Part shown: positions 1 through 10,802 of the stretch, piece after piece | Layout of the letters: every line of letters starts with the position of its first letter | How positions within the stretch are numbered: the stretch's first letter is position 1 | From: Chaetorhynchus papuensis | Lineage: Eukaryota > Chordata > Aves > Passeriformes > Rhipiduridae | Direction of reading: 5' to 3' | Assembly (NCBI GenBank): GCA_013396525.1 | Contig: VWYX01000906.1 | Location: 62,001 to 126,000 of the forward strand | DNA: 64,000 nt | The notes under the pieces: generated by a model | The model's database searches: none | Told to the model about the DNA's origin: nothing | The model's input: only the letters and a program-made list of their open reading frames with translations | Translations under genes and position numbers: made by a program

Positions 1-181
1 TATAGCTGTGGTGTGAAACACACACGGGCACAGCCCACTGGCACCTACACATGGGATGTACAGATGCACAAACACACATTCGGTATTTGAAATGTCACAA
101 AACCAGAAAGAGCAGGCATAGCTATCTAAAGTATACCTACGTGTCTCTGATCACACCCACATTCTGGAAAGACCAGAACTT

Positions 182-223
182 AAAAAAAAAAAAAAAAAAA
201 AAAAAAAANNNNNNNNNNNNNNN
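182..223. repeat. Poly-A run ending in a 15-N gap
   Basis: Twenty-seven A residues at 182-208 run straight into 15 undetermined bases (209-223), followed by AATAAAATG. The gap is an assembly break caused by a homopolymer. The tract could be a microsatellite or the A-tail of a retrocopy, but no parent sequence is recognisable upstream. Any reading frame drawn through it is meaningless. Confidence 0.9.
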
Positions 224-2769
224 AATAAAATGTAAAAAATTACATTCTTTCTTTTCCATACGCAGATGCAACATTTTTGAACGGCATCATGGCACAATTA
301 TGGGAGCCCTTCTTGTAGCCCAGGTCATCAATCTCCCAGTGACACAGATCTCAGAAGAGGACATTTATAGCCTATTAGCTCCAAGAAATAACTGGTGAAT
401 ATAAAAGATTCCTGATTCTTCAGCCTAAGCTTCTGTATTTCCAAAGCCTGAGGGATGCATGGGATTAGTTTTAAAATAAGGGCAGTGGATCTGTAGGTCC
501 AGTCATCCATAGAAAGAAAAGAAATTCACTACCTTTAAAAATCAAACATATGGCTGGACCAAACAAACCCCAGAGAAACTGGCAGTTACTTTCCTAATTT
601 AGAAGTTATGCTCTGACCAGCTAGCTTTCAAAGGACTACTTAAAACGACATAAATTTAGATTTTGCTCAAAAATAGGTTTACAAAACAGAAAGATCAACA
701 GAAGAACTTCAATTCATTTTGAACTTTAATTGAACATCATATTTGGCTTGAATTTAAGATTGTTCATTGCCATTTATGAATCCCAACAGCAGAACACACA
801 GTGAATAGGAAACTGGCAGTCAAGTGCCTGTAACACAGCTAACAATACAGAAAAACAACAACATGCTTGGCATTAAGGTGCACATAAAGATACTCCTAAA
901 AGAAAATGTTTATGTACAAATCTTAATGGCATCAGACCCTTTTAATCTCTAGAGCTGAAATAATAATGTACAGCTCTTAATACTTGCCAGGTAACTTTTG
1001 CTCCAAGGACATTTTCTAAAGTGTATAAACATCAAGGGTACTTTCTTCCAAGCCCCAAATGAAAGAGTAAGTTTTGTGCTTGTGGATGGCCAGAGTCACT
1101 GGAAGCATCAGGCTGCCCACTGAAACCAGGCAAAACCCTGGAGGCACAGGAATCAGGACCAGCTAACTGGACTTCTGTGGTGGCCACTGTGACAACGGAG
1201 CAGATGCTGCTGAGTGTCTTAGTCTTGGGAAGGGGCTGGGGACAAGATCCCTCAGGCACCTCACCCCCACTCCACAGGAATCCCAGCGAGTTCCTGGAGC
1301 TGGGTAAGCTGCAGAACCTACGGATGGATAACGCCTCCAATGAATTCAACCTGAGTTTCTGATGGAGGTTGCTCAGGTTTTTAATCCAATGTCACAGCTA
1401 ATAAACCTCTCTTGATTTTCCATCTTCAGTTCCAGTATTGAAGTTCTTGAGTACGGAACTCAAGTTCATTTTCTGACCAATAGTGAAATATTTTGCTAAA
1501 TGATTTCTGGAATGTGAGCTCTACTGATTAATCTTTCCAAGTTTTAATTAAACACTTATTTTCCTGGATCAGATAGATGAGTTTAATTCACATTACAAGG
1601 AAGCATAATTGTGAGCCTGACTATTTCAGAGAAAGCAACCCACTAAAACAAAGTTCTAATAAACATTGGATTATAGCACTTTAGAGCCTTTAAAATCTTT
1701 CTTTTTGGGTCTCATAACACTTCCCTTCAGCAACATACCTAAAAATATTAAAGCTACTATAAAATTTATTAGCTGAAAGCAGAGTATAAATGTATTCCTT
1801 CTCTTACTATGAATGACCCTGCTACTCCCCAGCTTGTTAATAAACAGTTTCCAATCCCATATAAAATGTGCTTGATACATTATTGCATTGCTGATTGTAA
1901 CTTTTGTCAGCACCTTAGTGACTGACATCACATAATCACTTGTGCATCTGGTTCCTGGCCGAGAAGAATGCAGTCCGATTGGTATATGTTTAATTTAATT
2001 GGCTCTGTACCTGGGCCCTGTTTAATGGCTTGAGGAAACCCGACCTATTGATGTCTCGTCCCCTGTAAAATCCATCACTTCAGATGCAAATGGCTGAGCA
2101 TGTGAACTTGTTTCACTTGCCATCAGTTATGCTGGGAGCAAAATGTGCTTGGTAGAAAACAAACACCACAAGAATATAAATGCAGCTGGAGCAAATTCTG
2201 TTTGAAGTTTGAATGCATCTTCAGGAGAAATTTTTACACAGGGGCAATTAATAATTTCAATAGAAAACTTTGTTTTTAGAAATGTCAAAACCCTTGGTTA
2301 GAAGCTGAAAATAGATGGCAGTCCTTCTATACATTTTATTTAATTCAATCAGTTGCTGAATCTTTATTTTAAAATGCCTAGGACAGGAAATATCCAGTCA
2401 CACCTCATTATTGCCCAATGGGGTCACAGTCCACCTCTGATCTAGAAGTAGGCGTAGAGGGAAAGCTTCAAGTGCTCAAGAGGATGTAGTGGAAAATAGT
2501 TTCAGTCTTACAGAATAGTCTGAAATAATATTGAATAATTCCTGTCAGCTTCTAAAACCAATCCTGAGTAAAAATAGAAAATTCTGCAGAAGTGCAACAT
2601 CTTTAAAAATGACCTATAACTTTGTGAGTGCTGTATTATATTTCAGCTTTGGAAAAATAAATTTCTGAGGCTTATTTAAAGAATCTCACTGAGTGTGAAG
2701 GAAGAAAGCAATTGCCTGAGAGAAATTGTAGTATGCTGGTTATTGCCTACTAAACTATTGCAATATTAT
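224..2769. other. Unique noncoding stretch, nothing recognised
   Basis: AT-rich unique sequence with only short chance frames. At 1177-1362 a plus-strand frame of 61 codons contains an acceptor-like site (CCCCACTCCACAG, ending near 1277) followed by a run that stops at 1360. It matches no family I know. The stretch 1950-2230 contains homeodomain-like TTTAATTTAATT near 1990 and could be a regulatory element, but this is only texture. Confidence 0.6.
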
Positions 2770-2936
2770 AAGAGAGAGAGAGATTTGTTGACCTGCCCAT
2801 AAACATTTTTATCCCTAAACTTACACACCACTGTGTTCTTCACCACTGTAGAAGATCATGACTTGAATTAGTCCCTCAGAAATATTTATCCACCATTCTG
2901 AATTCGCTTAGGTTTCATTAAAAAAAAAAAAAAAAA
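2770..2936. repeat. Short (AG)n tract and an A17 run
   Basis: About seven AG dinucleotides lie at 2770-2783, and a 17-base A run lies at 2920-2936. Between them is ordinary unique sequence. The A run is not preceded by a polyadenylation signal, so a retrocopy tail is not indicated. Confidence 0.8.
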
Positions 2937-4205
2937 CTTGCAGATTCTTGTTAGCCATCCTAGCAGCTCTGAAAACAGGGAGAAAGATTTTTAACAAGCA
3001 CATAATAGCAAAAATAAAATTTAAAAAAAGGATATAATTTTCATCAGTATGTAATGGCAATGCTCCCATAACCTTTCCAGACCAGCTAGATCCATGCAAC
3101 CTTCAAATGCTTCTGTCTCAAATTCTGTTTCCTTCTCCAGCAGTGAGCCTTTATCCTTTTTCAACTACTTTTAAAGAAAATATACCATCTATTTTTTAAA
3201 GACATAGATGGCCCCTGCTAGGGACTTTCAAATCAAGAGTTCAGTTGTGTCTCTATCTTCAAGTAATGCTGTCAATCCAAGTCTCCCATGAAGACACACA
3301 CGCTGTTTTCCACCATCAGCTCACAGGCGCTGAGAAGACACTCCCCGGTAAAACTTGAAAAACAACCCCAAATTCTCTAGGAAGAAATCTGCCATTGAAT
3401 CCTGGCAGACTCACTTGCAACCATGATGAATAGAAGTATTTTTAACATCTGGAGTATTTGAAATTATTTCTATCAAAATGTCTCCGTTCACTAGAATTAC
3501 ACAACAAGGAATCAAGTGCTTTTTGGTGGTCAGAAAAATTATAGTGTTCCTTCCCACAATGCAGCTCAAATTTCAGATTCCTTTTAAGAAAAGAAAGTTA
3601 ACTTGGGTCCAGCTGTGGCATATCCATATGAATGCTTTATTGTGTACAATAATCTGTGCCATCTGCTTTGGCTACTGAAAAATTGGTTAGCAATTGTCAA
3701 GCTGGTCTTTTTGTGAAATGCCTCAGCTTTGCCAATGTAAAACCATAGGATATGTCTTTTTGTTGCTCTACTGCAGATGAAAACACCAAAATATTTGGCA
3801 ATGGCATTTCCAGAATTGCAAAATTTTTGTATAAAAGATTAGCTTTAAAAACCCATGAAAAGACTTATGTCTGCTGGTTTATGTATCAGCTTCTAGCTGA
3901 AAAGTGACTTTTCATATTCCTCAGAGTGAAGAAGGTTTGCCAGAAACTTAGCATTATGAATGAGTTTGTCATGAAACTTTAACCAAGTGTTGCTAATGAT
4001 CACCTTGAGTATACAAAACACTTTACTGGTTCTTACTGTCCTGCATCTTTTTCCTCTTCTTTGCATCATATATACCACAGTTATTTTACACTTCTGCTTT
4101 GTAGAACTAGGTGTCTTGGGCAAGTACTGAAAACTAATGTTTGATGACTGAAATTAAAAACAGGGATGTATTAAGTATCCTAAAACAATTTCCTGGGCCA
4201 GTCCT
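2937..4205. other. Unique noncoding stretch, nothing recognised
   Basis: Only short chance frames on both strands, the longest being 76 codons on the minus strand at 3893-4123 with no motif. No repeat family or RNA gene was recognised. Confidence 0.6.
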
Positions 4206-4296
4206 GGGAAAAAGGAAAAGGAAAAGGGAAAGGGAAAGGGAAAGGGAAAGGGAAAGGGAAAGGGAAAGGAAAAGGAAAAGGAAAAGGAAAAGGAAG
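4206..4296 (+). repeat. (GGGAAA)n hexamer array with GGAAAA flanks
   Basis: This is a six-base-period purine array. Seven GGG runs begin at 4226, 4232, 4238, 4244, 4250, 4256 and 4262, each separated by AAA. They are flanked on both sides by GGAAAA hexamers of the same period. The plus strand satisfies the usual G3-N3 rule for an intramolecular G-quadruplex. The frame of 119 codons running through it (4141-4500) is Lys/Arg/Glu low-complexity and not a gene. A CCCTTT array of the same hexamer family lies at 53035-53095 in the opposite orientation. Confidence 0.95.
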
Positions 4297-5939
4297 AAAA
4301 TTTTAATCCTCTTGGAAATTACGTACCACAGCTTAAACATGTATCTATTGGAGACAAAGGAATGTAACAGGGTAGCTTGTAAGAAGAACAATAACACAAA
4401 GATATCCACAGTTCTTGAGAGTTATTGCAAGGAACAGTCACTTATACGATACCCATCAGTGAAAGGTAAGACAAATAAAACCAAGCCCATATTTAGTTAA
4501 AAGTTATCTAGAAGATCCAGCTTTGAAGAACTATTTTCTGACCCAACATCAAGCAGCTCTTGCTTCTGCATTATCTGCTGTTTCATCCTAATGCATCCGA
4601 TAAAATGTCCAGCTTTCCATACCAAGTCTTACTTCCTTTTTATTTCCTAATGTTTCCTGTGGTGTTTCCTGATGCTTTTATCCACACGAAGTAGCTCTTA
4701 AAGCTTTCTTGATAAGAATTCTTTTAGTGGGAGCTTCCAAGAGCAGCAGTAGGTGTTTATACCTAGGATGGTCCTAGCCTCTTGTCTATGAGTCATGCAG
4801 TTACTGCATCAAGGGAAAAAGGCTCTTCCATCAAATTCTTCATCTTGCAAATAGGGCAAGGAATGATTGTCTCTGCTGCACATATTGCTGTGTTTTCCTA
4901 AGAGATGCCCCATTTATCTTAGATGAAGCAGCAGCAGGAAGCACTGCTGAGTCCTGATTTTTTCAGAATTTCACAATATTTCAGGTAGGTCTAAGATCCT
5001 GAGCTGCTGGAGACCATAAGTCAGGACAGAATGGACCTGTCCTAGGGCAGCACTTGCTGGAAGGCAGGTGAGCACACAGACAGGCAGGACCTACAAAAGC
5101 AAAGCAAGCACAGCAGGGCTCTTTGTCTCCTGTGGGAGGTACAGGAAACAAGAAGAACAAGCCTTCAGAAACCAGTTCCTTCACCTAGCATGCCTGCCTG
5201 TGCAGGATCATTATAATTCACAGCTTGAAAGCCCACATCGCTTAACTAACACCTTCACCTCCACCTTCTTATACCCTCCCTTCAGGTGTTTGTAGACATG
5301 ATTTTGAGTTGGCAGGGCTTCTCATGCTAGTGGATGCTAGACATGAGAGGAGATCAAGGCCGAGTTGGGCCCTGAGCGTACAACACTGACTGTGATTAGC
5401 AGTGGTCAGCCTCTGCACTGCCTTGTGTCCAGGTGGATCTTCCCTGAGGCAGCAGCTATGGTTTCAGACTCCAGAAAGACCACCTGTAATTTGTTGTGCC
5501 CTTGATGTTGGAGAGAGTGGGGACATCCTAATTTTGTACTTATCATCAGAAAGCTTCAGAGGAAAGGTCTCTGTAACTCCTTCATTACCACTAGGGCAAT
5601 GGCAAATTTTCTGTCAGTCCCCTGCCCTTATGACATTGAATTGTTCCTTCGGGTAGTCAACTAAAACCTGCATTTCCCCGCATGGTTCATAATCTCTGTA
5701 ACATCTTTTTGCCTGTTCAGGAGCTGTGTTTGTGATGGTCACAGCCTTACTGTGATCGCTCAGGACCTCACACCCTGTCACCTGCTCTCACACATCTGCT
5801 CTTTCCATGGTATGCTGGTGGTGTTTAACTTTCAGCTGGCGCATGTGGCTCAGTCCAGAGCTGCTAAGAGCCTCTGCTTTTTTTCCCAAAACCAAGTGTC
5901 ATCTAGGTAGACTCTAGTAACCTCCAGACCATCACAAAT
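4297..5939. other. Unique noncoding stretch
   Basis: No repeat family, RNA gene or convincing exon was seen. A donor-like GAAAG/GTAAGA occurs at about 4464, but the upstream acceptor has a poor pyrimidine tract. Open frames near 5.0-5.7 kb are under 90 codons and show no motif. Confidence 0.6.
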
Positions 5940-5995
5940 CTGTCGCTTTTCCTGGTGAGTTGTTGTTCTGTTGCTTTTCCTGCTGCGTTGTTGTA
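5940..5995 (+). repeat. Imperfect 28-bp tandem duplication
   Basis: Two adjacent copies with a 28-base period (5940-5967 and 5968-5995) agree at about 24 of 28 positions. Both carry a GCTTTTCCTG core and a GTTGTTGT tail. A small local duplication with several later substitutions is the simplest reading. Confidence 0.75.
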
Positions 5996-6614
5996 GATGC
6001 CAAGGAAAACCCAACCAGTAGGCAAGGGAAATAGTTTCTTCTGCACATATAAGGTGTTAAATCTGAACAAACATGTTCTGTGTTTCTCCTAAGAAGAGTT
6101 TCAGAACCCTGCTGATGCATCACATGTAAAAAAATATTTGGTTTCAGCAAGGTCTCCACTCAGAAGCAATGGAATACAATCCTTTTACATATTGAATTTC
6201 TTCCATTTGGCTTATACTTAAGCAAGGGAATGTGTCCTTTTTGCATCTTGAGTGTCTGGGGGTTTTACTTACGTTTGTGTGATCAAAAGTCAACCCACCT
6301 CTTCTACAATGCAAAAGGAACTTGCCTTCAGACTTGAGTTGGGGAAAGTTTGTCTTGTTCCATCTCCTCTTTCCATTTTTCTGCCACCTTTAAAAGGGCT
6401 TCCTCAGAAAATGTGGTCTCTGCTTTTTTTGCTGAGATCAAAAACTAGGTATGCTTCTACCCCGTTGATGGATGCATCTAATTGTGTTATAATTACAAAT
6501 GCTGTACCTGTGTTTTCTCCCTTTTTGTGTCCTATCAGCACATTCAGGCAGCATAGTGCCACTCGCATAGAAAAGGTGACTGACCTAATTCCTGTATTCT
6601 ACTTTCTCTTTCAG

Positions 6615-6811
6615 CTGGTTTCACTGCCAAAGGAATGATGGTATCACTCTTTCCAGCACCAAGCCAGATCATGTTTCTGTGGCCATTTCCAACTAAACAA
6701 GAAAACCTTTTGTTTGCACTTGATGGTTCATTCATTTTCTATTGTGATACTGCTCTCAAGACAGTAACCCTGCTGTGGCTTGGTTTCATATGCACATTCC
6801 TTCAAGCTATT
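6615..6811 (+). other. Splice-bounded open segment, possible exon or pseudo-exon
   Basis: A very good acceptor (TTCTACTTTCTCTTTCAG, ending at 6614) is followed by 197 bases open in one frame and closed by a CAAG/GTGAGG donor. The frame begins GFTAKGMMVSLFPAPS and ends with a hydrophobic run LLWLGFICTFLQAIA. It matches no family I know. No phase-compatible neighbour was found on this strand, and similar chance pairs occur elsewhere in the window, so this is most likely a pseudo-exon. Confidence 0.15.
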
Positions 6812-7680
6812 GCAAGGTGAGGTGATTTTCCCCCCATGCTTTGCCCTGTGCTTTTTGACACAGCTAATGATGGTCAGCACACGCTCTGTATAACTCTGCC
6901 TAATTTACTTATGCTTTACTACTGCAAATCTCCTGTCTCACCAAATTCTTGATTTTTTATCATCTTCAGTGTGCACAATATCTGCTCCTCATAAGCCTCA
7001 TTTTAGACCCAGAAGAGGTTTTTGTCTGTTGCACACATAACTTATCTCCAAAGCTTGCAGGGAAGCTTGCATGGAGGGGAGAGTGCAGATGCTCAGAAAT
7101 CTTCATTGATGATGTGAACCAGCCAGATGCCTCTTCACTGTGACTCAGTGTTCCTTCAGCTTTTCCTCTTCACTGCCCTGGCCTGAGGGAATTGCATCCA
7201 AGGGACAGGCAGCTCTTCAGTGGGATTTGACAGAGGAAGCAAAAATCCCTCCTGGCTCTACTGTAGTGCACCTCACCCTGTGCATGAGCAGACACAGGAG
7301 GGGAGACGTGAGCAAGGAGCTCAGCGTCAGCAAAACTCCCTGAATTTTCTCTGATGTTCAGTTTCCAAAGGATGAGCTGCCGTTCTACTCTGAACTTGAA
7401 AATGTTTGTTGTTTAGGTGATGGTGAGTGTGTTTGACTGGACTTGTAGTGCTTTTCAGTGCACACATTTACAAGTTTAATATAGACCAATATATTGGTGT
7501 AGCTGCCTACTGCTGCTCACCCCAGGGAAGGACACAAGAACTTGCAATCATGCCAAAACTGTAGGGAAATACAGATCTGAAAAGGCATAACAAGCAAGCT
7601 TCTGAAAGGTAAACCCACAGCTTAAAACTAATGAGAAAAAAATTGATAATTAACCCAACAAAAAGAGATTGGCAACTTAC
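6812..7680. other. Unique noncoding stretch, nothing recognised
   Basis: Short chance frames only. A 14-base palindrome (ACCAATATATTGGT) lies near 7484-7497 and is too short to interpret. Confidence 0.6.
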
Positions 7681-7731
7681 CAGCCCTTTGTGAGCGACCA
7701 TCATCCCACACAGGTCAGTAAGCCTTTCATC
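7681..7731 (-). other. Candidate 51-bp antisense exon
   Basis: Read on the minus strand, CTCAG (acceptor) opens a 51-base segment that ends in CTG/GTAAGTTGCC, a near-consensus donor. The segment is exactly 17 codons in one frame, DERLTDLCGMMVAHKGL, entering and leaving in phase 0. The acceptor pyrimidine tract (TTTGAAGCTCTCAG) is only moderate. Phase fits the other minus-strand candidates at 20.7, 21.3, 55.1 and 58.0 kb. I do not recognise the peptide. It could equally be a chance pseudo-exon. Confidence 0.2.
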
Positions 7732-9542
7732 CTGAGAGCTTCAAATACAACATGTGACTTTAATCTCTTAACATGGCAAAACAATGCTTACCAAAGAATT
7801 TTGCCACTGGCAAAGAGCCTTGCTTTTAGTTAGAGACAAGTCATTCAAGCAGCATGTGTGGTCCGCAAGCGGCTCTGTTCATTATCCCCTTAATTCCTCC
7901 GGGGTGTCCTTGCTGTGTTTGCTGGGTTCATTCCTGACTGCAAGCTGGTGAGCATCATACCACGTCCTCCTGTGCTGAACCATCCTGTCTGGGAGGCTGC
8001 AGCCTCTTGCAGACTGTGCAAGGACAGGAGGGAGCCCAGCCAGGCAGACAGCATCCGTAACGTGGTACTCAGCAACGTCACCTGGCCTTCAGCTTTCCAA
8101 GAGTGCTCTCCTCTTCCAACCCACAGCAGCTGGCCCAGCATGGAGAGGCTCCTCTGCTAGACCTGCAAATCCTTCACAACCCTACAGAAGCCTGGAAACA
8201 AGCGTTGTCTGGGGCAGTGTAAAGCTCCCACGTGGGAAAGAGTTAGAGGAGAGGGTGAGAAGGTGTGTTGAGGCGTCCCTCCAGTGCCTGTATTCCCTTT
8301 AGGCAGTGTGTGGTTGCTAGAGTCTCATACCTAAGGAGATTCCTGTCCATCGCACCTCTGCTCTTGGAAGCTGCTCCACCTCTGCTTCCCCACCCGTTAA
8401 CTTCTCTGTCTCCTTAGAGCACTCTGAGCTTTGCTGATGAAAAGTGCTTTATCAGACATCATTTCTATGAAACTCTTTCTGTCTGTCACAACACAAAACA
8501 AGATGTTCATGCAGATAATTTTTTTTGCTGAGCCAGTTTACCAGTTTTTCAACATATGTAATACAAGATGCAGGAAATGTAAGACTGTAATTCGGAGTTT
8601 TATTCCATTAATGGGATTATTGCTTACCACTTCAGTAGATGAAGCTTGGTTCATCCACTCTCTGTAAAGATTCACTCAATGTAGTTTAAAAAAACCCCAT
8701 AGTTTGTGATTTGCATGCTTTTCTGTCTCAAGCAAAAAAAAGAAACGATAGCTAAAACTCCATGTCAGTATGTTTGATACTACATTTGGACTAATGTATC
8801 TGTTTTACCTTTAACTACTTTTAACACACTTTGTTTTAATTTTCTTCTTGAATATTGAATTTTTTTTTTAAAGAGAACTAGAAAGCACATAATGATGCTT
8901 GGAGACTGCCTTTTTTCTCTCCTTAAATGGCATATGGTTCTTTTCTATTAAGGTTTCACACCTCTGGGTGACACATAATCTGTTTGCTAAGAAAATAGGC
9001 TTTTATCAGGTTGTGAAAAGTTCCTTACAAAAAGAAAATCCAGTGTATTTTGATCGTTTGCAAAACATCTGGAACTTTTTCTTCCCTAAATGCATTAAGG
9101 CTTTTCTTTCTTAAAGGACTGAAGGTGTCAGCAGGCTCTGAAGGCAATGGGTGGGAGATGCAATGTGTGCTGTAACTGAAGAGTTTAGAAACCACAGCAA
9201 TGTTGCTGAAATAATAGAGATAAAAGGGAAAGTAGGGCTAAGCCACTAATGCATCCAAAACCAGCTGGCTCCCAACAGGAATTTCCATTTCGGTTTTGGA
9301 GGAGCTTGGTGAGGTCACACAGGCTGGAGCCAGTCTCCACTGCTCTTTGTGCCTGCCAGCATTTGCCCAAGAGACATGGTCAGTTTGGGGGCACACAGTG
9401 GAGAACAGTGGTCAGGAACCTGGCAAAAGGCTCAGGTGTGCCGTGGGGTCTTGTCAGAGAGGTAAAAAATCCAGTACAATTTCAAAAGGAATGGGTTTCA
9501 GATCCAAAACTAATCGTGTTTCATCATTTGTGGTGAAAGGAA
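7732..9542. other. Unique noncoding stretch, nothing recognised
   Basis: Ordinary unique sequence. The 7890-8160 part is slightly GC-richer, with frames open on both strands (about 80 codons each) but no motif. No repeat family was recognised. Confidence 0.6.
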
Positions 9543-9578
9543 AATAAATTCCCTCTGTTCTGGGCCAAAAAAAAAAAA
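9543..9578 (+). other. Poly(A)-signal followed by an A12 run
   Basis: AATAAA at 9543-9548 is followed after 18 bases by twelve consecutive A residues (9567-9578). This spacing is what the 3' end of a processed retrocopy would leave. Two overlapping plus-strand frames (83 and 95 codons) end just upstream, at 9536-9547. No parent gene was recognised and no target-site duplication was found, so coincidence remains likely. Confidence 0.3.
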
Positions 9579-10238
9579 GGCTATCTCCAAGCTTTTTCTA
9601 TTCAATTGTTTCTTGATGAAAAAATTATTGTGAAATTATTAATTCAGAAGTATTCCTTTTGAAAATATCAAAGTAAAATATTTTGAGTCTTATAAGCTTG
9701 GCAGAAATTTTTTATTCTGAGGAGAAATAGTGTTTGAGACAAGTATGCATTGGGACATAGATTGTTATTTTGCTTCTCTAACATTTTCTGCCTTTCTGTC
9801 TTTCAGGGTTACTTACTGCTTCTTAAGCCCATTTAGCACTCCATAAGCTTTCTCGAAACCAGCCACAGATCTCCCAAAAGAGGAAGGAGTTTCTTTTCAT
9901 AACTCACTCACTATTTTTTAATGTCTAGGACAAAATACTGGTGACACATTTTGTTTCTACTCATACATGGCATTGGCTAATGAGTAAATATTGCAATTTT
10001 AGAGTCCATTTAAAAAATTCATTCAATGTTTATGGCTCAAAATGAAATATCAGTAGCTAAATTTTATATGACAACATTGATCATACTGCAGAGTTTCAGG
10101 TAAACACGCTATGTATTTACTAAAGCTTGCTATTTGTAAAAATCAGGCACACAATTCAGTCACACAGGTTTAATGAGCTCCTTGATGTCTGGAAGGAGGG
10201 TTAAATGAGCTGGTTTAGATAAATATATCTGGCTGCAT
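9579..10238. other. Unique noncoding stretch, nothing recognised
   Basis: AT-rich unique sequence with frequent stops in all frames and no repeat family recognised. Confidence 0.65.
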
Positions 10239-10802
10239 TTGCCACGGGCTGAGAGAGCTCACATGAGAACCCGCTATGCTAACTGGATCCCTCAGCTGCC
10301 ACTGCAGCCCACCAGGCTCTTCCAGAACCAGACAACTTTTCTTACCTCATCGACTTCATCAGTCACAGGGCTGAGCATGGTCCAGGTCAGTGATGTTGCT
10401 ATCAGGGAGCTCCAAGTGCACTGTGACACACACATTGACAAGACCTGCGGGAAGTTTTTTGTGGAGTTGATTTGCAGCAGTTCTGGCACTGGGTACCAAA
10501 CTGACTCATGTTGTTTCATGACCCCCTCTGGCTGCACAGTTTTACAACTGCAAATTATCAGGCATGCTAACAGTATGAAACCCAGTGCAGGGTTTGGGGG
10601 TTTTTTGCAAAGCCAGTTTGTGCCCAAAGCAACTCTGTTTTTGTCCCAGAATTCACTCATGCCAGCAAACTTGGGCCACCGAAACAGGGCTGTCCCACCT
10701 GGAGAGAACACACCTTGGGATAACACTTGGTTCTCCAACAGTGATGCTGCACTCCTCAACTACAGCTGCGGAGCAGCCCACAGCAAATTTTCCTACTGGT
10801 GA
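10239..10802. other. 564-bp stretch open on both strands
   Basis: A plus-strand frame of 187 codons with ATG at 10239 is the longest uninterrupted, non-repetitive frame in the window. The opposite strand is also open for 155 codons (10292-10759) and contains a hydrophobic run ALGFILLACLIICSCK and a strong donor, GATGAG/GTAAGA, at about 10345. No domain was recognised in either frame. Simultaneous openness on both strands favours base composition or an unrecognised mobile-element remnant over a real exon. No matching acceptor with a good pyrimidine tract was found. Confidence 0.25.

Noticed and set aside
4141..4500. 119-codon frame with Lys/Arg/Glu repeats
   Set aside because: It is the translation of the GGGAAA hexamer array with short flanks; the low-complexity peptide has no other support.
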